From the NCBI GenBank assembly GCA_963841995.1, contig CAWJEX010000006.1, positions 1-64,000 on the forward strand: DNA of 64,000 nt, read 5' to 3'. Of the stretch, positions 62,266-64,000 are shown in pieces. Position 1 is the stretch's first letter. Each line of letters starts with the position of its first letter. The position numbers and the translations under genes were made by a program. The DNA comes from DATDPM01 sp963841995 (GTDB lineage: Bacteria > Pseudomonadota > Alphaproteobacteria > DATDPM01). Below the pieces are notes generated by a model that worked only from the letters and a program-made list of their open reading frames with translations, had not been told where the DNA came from and searched no databases.

Positions 62266-64000
62266 TGCAAGCGCGGAGCAATACCAGCGAGCTCGGCTTG
62301 GCTGAGCATATCAAGCTGGCCTCATTCGATCTTCTCGCGTAGAAGGGATCAGGGTTTGACGTGTCGATCAGGCGCTGCCAGCGAACGGCTGGAGGCAGAT
62401 GGAAGTGGATCTCCTTTTCGTCCGCGTTGAGGATCACGAAGAAATCGTTGTTCGGGGGAGGCTCGCCGTCGGCTGAAGAAGCTGGGTTCGCTGCTCCGGA
62501 CAAGAGAAAGCTCAGACAGCGGGCATAGGGCACCTGCCAATCTTCCGGCCTTTTCTCCTGACCGTCGGGCCTGAACCAGCGTATTGCCTTCGGCGCCGCC
62601 CCGTCCGCATCGCTGGGAAAGAAGCGGTCGCGGCAAAAGACGGGCTGCTCCAGGCGAAGCCTGATGAGGCGACGAACGAAATCCCGCAACGCGGTACCTT
62701 CACTCGTAACCGCACACGACCAGTCCACCCAACCGAGTCCGTTGTCCTGACAATAGGCGTTGTTGTTACCCTCTTGGCTGCGGCCGAACTCGTCCCCAGC
62801 CTGGAGCATCGGGGTGCCCTGTGAGAGCAGCAGCAGCGCCAGCAGGTTGCGCTTCTGCTTGCGCCTCAATTCGAGAATCTCGACCGCCTCTGTCGGCCCT
62901 TCCACGCCGCAGTTCCAGCTGTAATTCTCGTCTGTGCCGTCCCGGTTGCTCTCACCGTTGGGCTCGTTGTGCTTGACGCTGTAGCTGACGAGATCCTCGA
63001 GCGTGAAGCCGTCATGGCAGGTGACGAAGTTGATGCTGGCCCAAGGCCGCCGGCCGCGACGGCCGAACAGGTCGGCAGAACCCGTGATCCGCGCGGCAAG
63101 CTCGCCAATCAAGCCGGCATCGCCCCGCCAGAAGCGTCGGATGGTGTCCCGATAGCGGTCGTTCCATTCCGCTATCCCGGGTGGAAACTCACCCAGATGG
63201 TAGCCCTCAATCCCGGCGTCCCAGGGCTCGACGATCAGCTTGACTCGAGAGAGGACGGGATCCTGGCGCAACGCGTCGAGGAACCCGGAATGTCGATCGA
63301 ATCTGGCGTCCTCCTCGCGCGCCAGCGCTGCGGCCAAGTCGAGGCGGAAACCGTCGACATGCATCGCTTCGACCCAGTACCGCATCGAGTCCATCACGAG
63401 CTGTAGAATGCGCGGATGGTGAAGATTCAAGCTGTTTCCGCAGCCGGTAAAGTCTTGATAATAGCGTGGATCGTCGGGGCTCAGTCGGTAGTAGGAAAGA
63501 TTATCGATGCCGCGGAAGCATAGGGTGGGGCCCGAGTGGTCGCCTTCGGCGGTATGGTTGTAGACGACGTCGAGGATCACCTCGATTCCGGCGTCATGGA
63601 ATGTCCGGACCATGGCCTCGACCTCGTCCGCACGGCCGGTCGCCAGGTAACGAAGCTCTGGTGCAAAGAAGGCGATCGGATTGTACCCCCAAAGATTCCG
63701 TCGCCCAGCTTTAAAGAGGCTCCACTCATCCACGAATCCATGGACGGGAAGGAGCTCGATGGCGGTTACCCCGAGCGCTTGAAGATGCCGTATGACTTCC
63801 GGAGCGGCGAGCCCGGCAAAGGTGCCTCGCTTGTCCGCGGGGACATCGGGATGGCGCATCGTGAAGCCGCGCAGGTTCAGTTCGTAGATGGCCGTCTCTC
63901 GCCATGGTCTTTGCGGCGCATGATCGTTTCGCCGATCGCGGGCGCTGTCGATAACCTGGCACTTCGGCAAGAAGGGCGCGCTGTCGTGCGTGTCGAAGGA
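62246..64000 (-). CDS. glgX: glycogen debranching enzyme GlgX, 5' end outside the window
   Basis: 584 residues visible. The open frame continues in frame past the window edge at 64000, so the N-terminal CBM48 domain and start are not seen. GH13 motifs: 'EVILDVVYNHTAEG' (region I), nucleophile Asp in 'VDGFRLDLAAALARE', Glu in 'LIVEPWDAGIEGYHLG' and Asp in 'INFVTCHDGFTLEDLV'. Debranches limit dextrins from glycogen; an isoamylase/TreX-type role is also possible. Translationally linked to malQ. Intact as far as visible. Confidence 0.93.
   Translation of the reverse strand, partial: SFDTHDSAPFLPKCQVIDSARDRRNDHAPQRPWRETAIYELNLRGFTMRHPDVPADKRGTFAGLAAPEVIRHLQALGVTAIELLPVHGFVDEWSLFKAGRRNLWGYNPIAFFAPELRYLATGRADEVEAMVRTFHDAGIEVILDVVYNHTAEGDHSGPTLCFRGIDNLSYYRLSPDDPRYYQDFTGCGNSLNLHHPRILQLVMDSMRYWVEAMHVDGFRLDLAAALAREEDARFDRHSGFLDALRQDPVLSRVKLIVEPWDAGIEGYHLGEFPPGIAEWNDRYRDTIRRFWRGDAGLIGELAARITGSADLFGRRGRRPWASINFVTCHDGFTLEDLVSYSVKHNEPNGESNRDGTDENYSWNCGVEGPTEAVEILELRRKQKRNLLALLLLSQGTPMLQAGDEFGRSQEGNNNAYCQDNGLGWVDWSCAVTSEGTALRDFVRRLIRLRLEQPVFCRDRFFPSDADGAAPKAIRWFRPDGQEKRPEDWQVPYARCLSFLLSGAANPASSADGEPPPNNDFFVILNADEKEIHFHLPPAVRWQRLIDTSNPDPFYARRSNEASLICSAKPSSLVLLRACNEPRDE

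Noticed and set aside
1..64000. CRISPR arrays, rRNA operons, complete tRNA genes
   Set aside because: No regularly spaced direct repeats or rRNA/tRNA signatures were seen, apart from one partial tRNA-like stretch near 37759.

Overview
The window looks like a chromosomal segment of an alphaproteobacterium, probably of the order Hyphomicrobiales. The basis is about 60% GC by eye, FixK/FNR-type boxes (TTGA-N6-TCAA), PHA metabolism genes, Gp49-type HigBA modules and small families usual in Bradyrhizobium-like genomes. No rRNA, complete tRNA or CRISPR array was seen. The placement rests on gene content only.

Region 1 (1-27 kb) is a mosaic of housekeeping, stress and accessory genes with much debris. 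It holds a secreted DUF4189 protein, an IS3-family element abutting the 3' end of a decayed DUF4336 gene, two SpoIIAA-like proteins, a frameshifted beta-propeller and an integrase remnant. An oxygen-related group follows: a globin-coupled chemoreceptor, a helical protein and a bacteriohemerythrin. Then come nitroreductase and SDR genes, an MFS exporter, patatin, rhomboid and PEBP genes, and an SRAP / conserved hypothetical / small protein / Prim-Pol gene string. A sulfotransferase, a DUF2380 protein, a pentapeptide-repeat protein and a HigBA module close the region. Intergenic DNA carries several dispersed repeat families and a 149-bp MITE-like element.

Region 2 (27.8-41 kb) is energy metabolism. 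A phasin with a clear terminator precedes a complete N-type (alternative) F-ATPase operon in the order atpD-C-Q-R-B-E-F-A-G, with no separate delta gene. AtpD is broken by three single-base shifts and AtpB by one. A ClC channel/antiporter, a hemA fragment and an orphan molybdopterin oxidoreductase follow.

Region 3 (41-58 kb) resembles an oxygen-limitation and stress regulon. Perfect FNR/FixK-type boxes lie near a tandem universal stress protein, upstream of a PHA-synthase-like gene, upstream of an HlyD/two-ATPase/two-permease export operon, and upstream of PEP synthase. The PHA synthase has Arg in place of the nucleophilic Cys. HlyD, both permeases, two L,D-transpeptidases and PEP synthase are frame-broken.

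Region 4 (58-64 kb) has an IS630-family element that cuts the 3' end of a glucokinase gene. Beyond it are malQ and the 3' part of glgX, a glycogen/maltodextrin operon that runs off the window.

An unusual number of otherwise well-conserved genes carry one or more single-base frame breaks. This means either real, recent gene decay or indel errors in the assembly. Raw reads would decide, and many functional conclusions depend on that.
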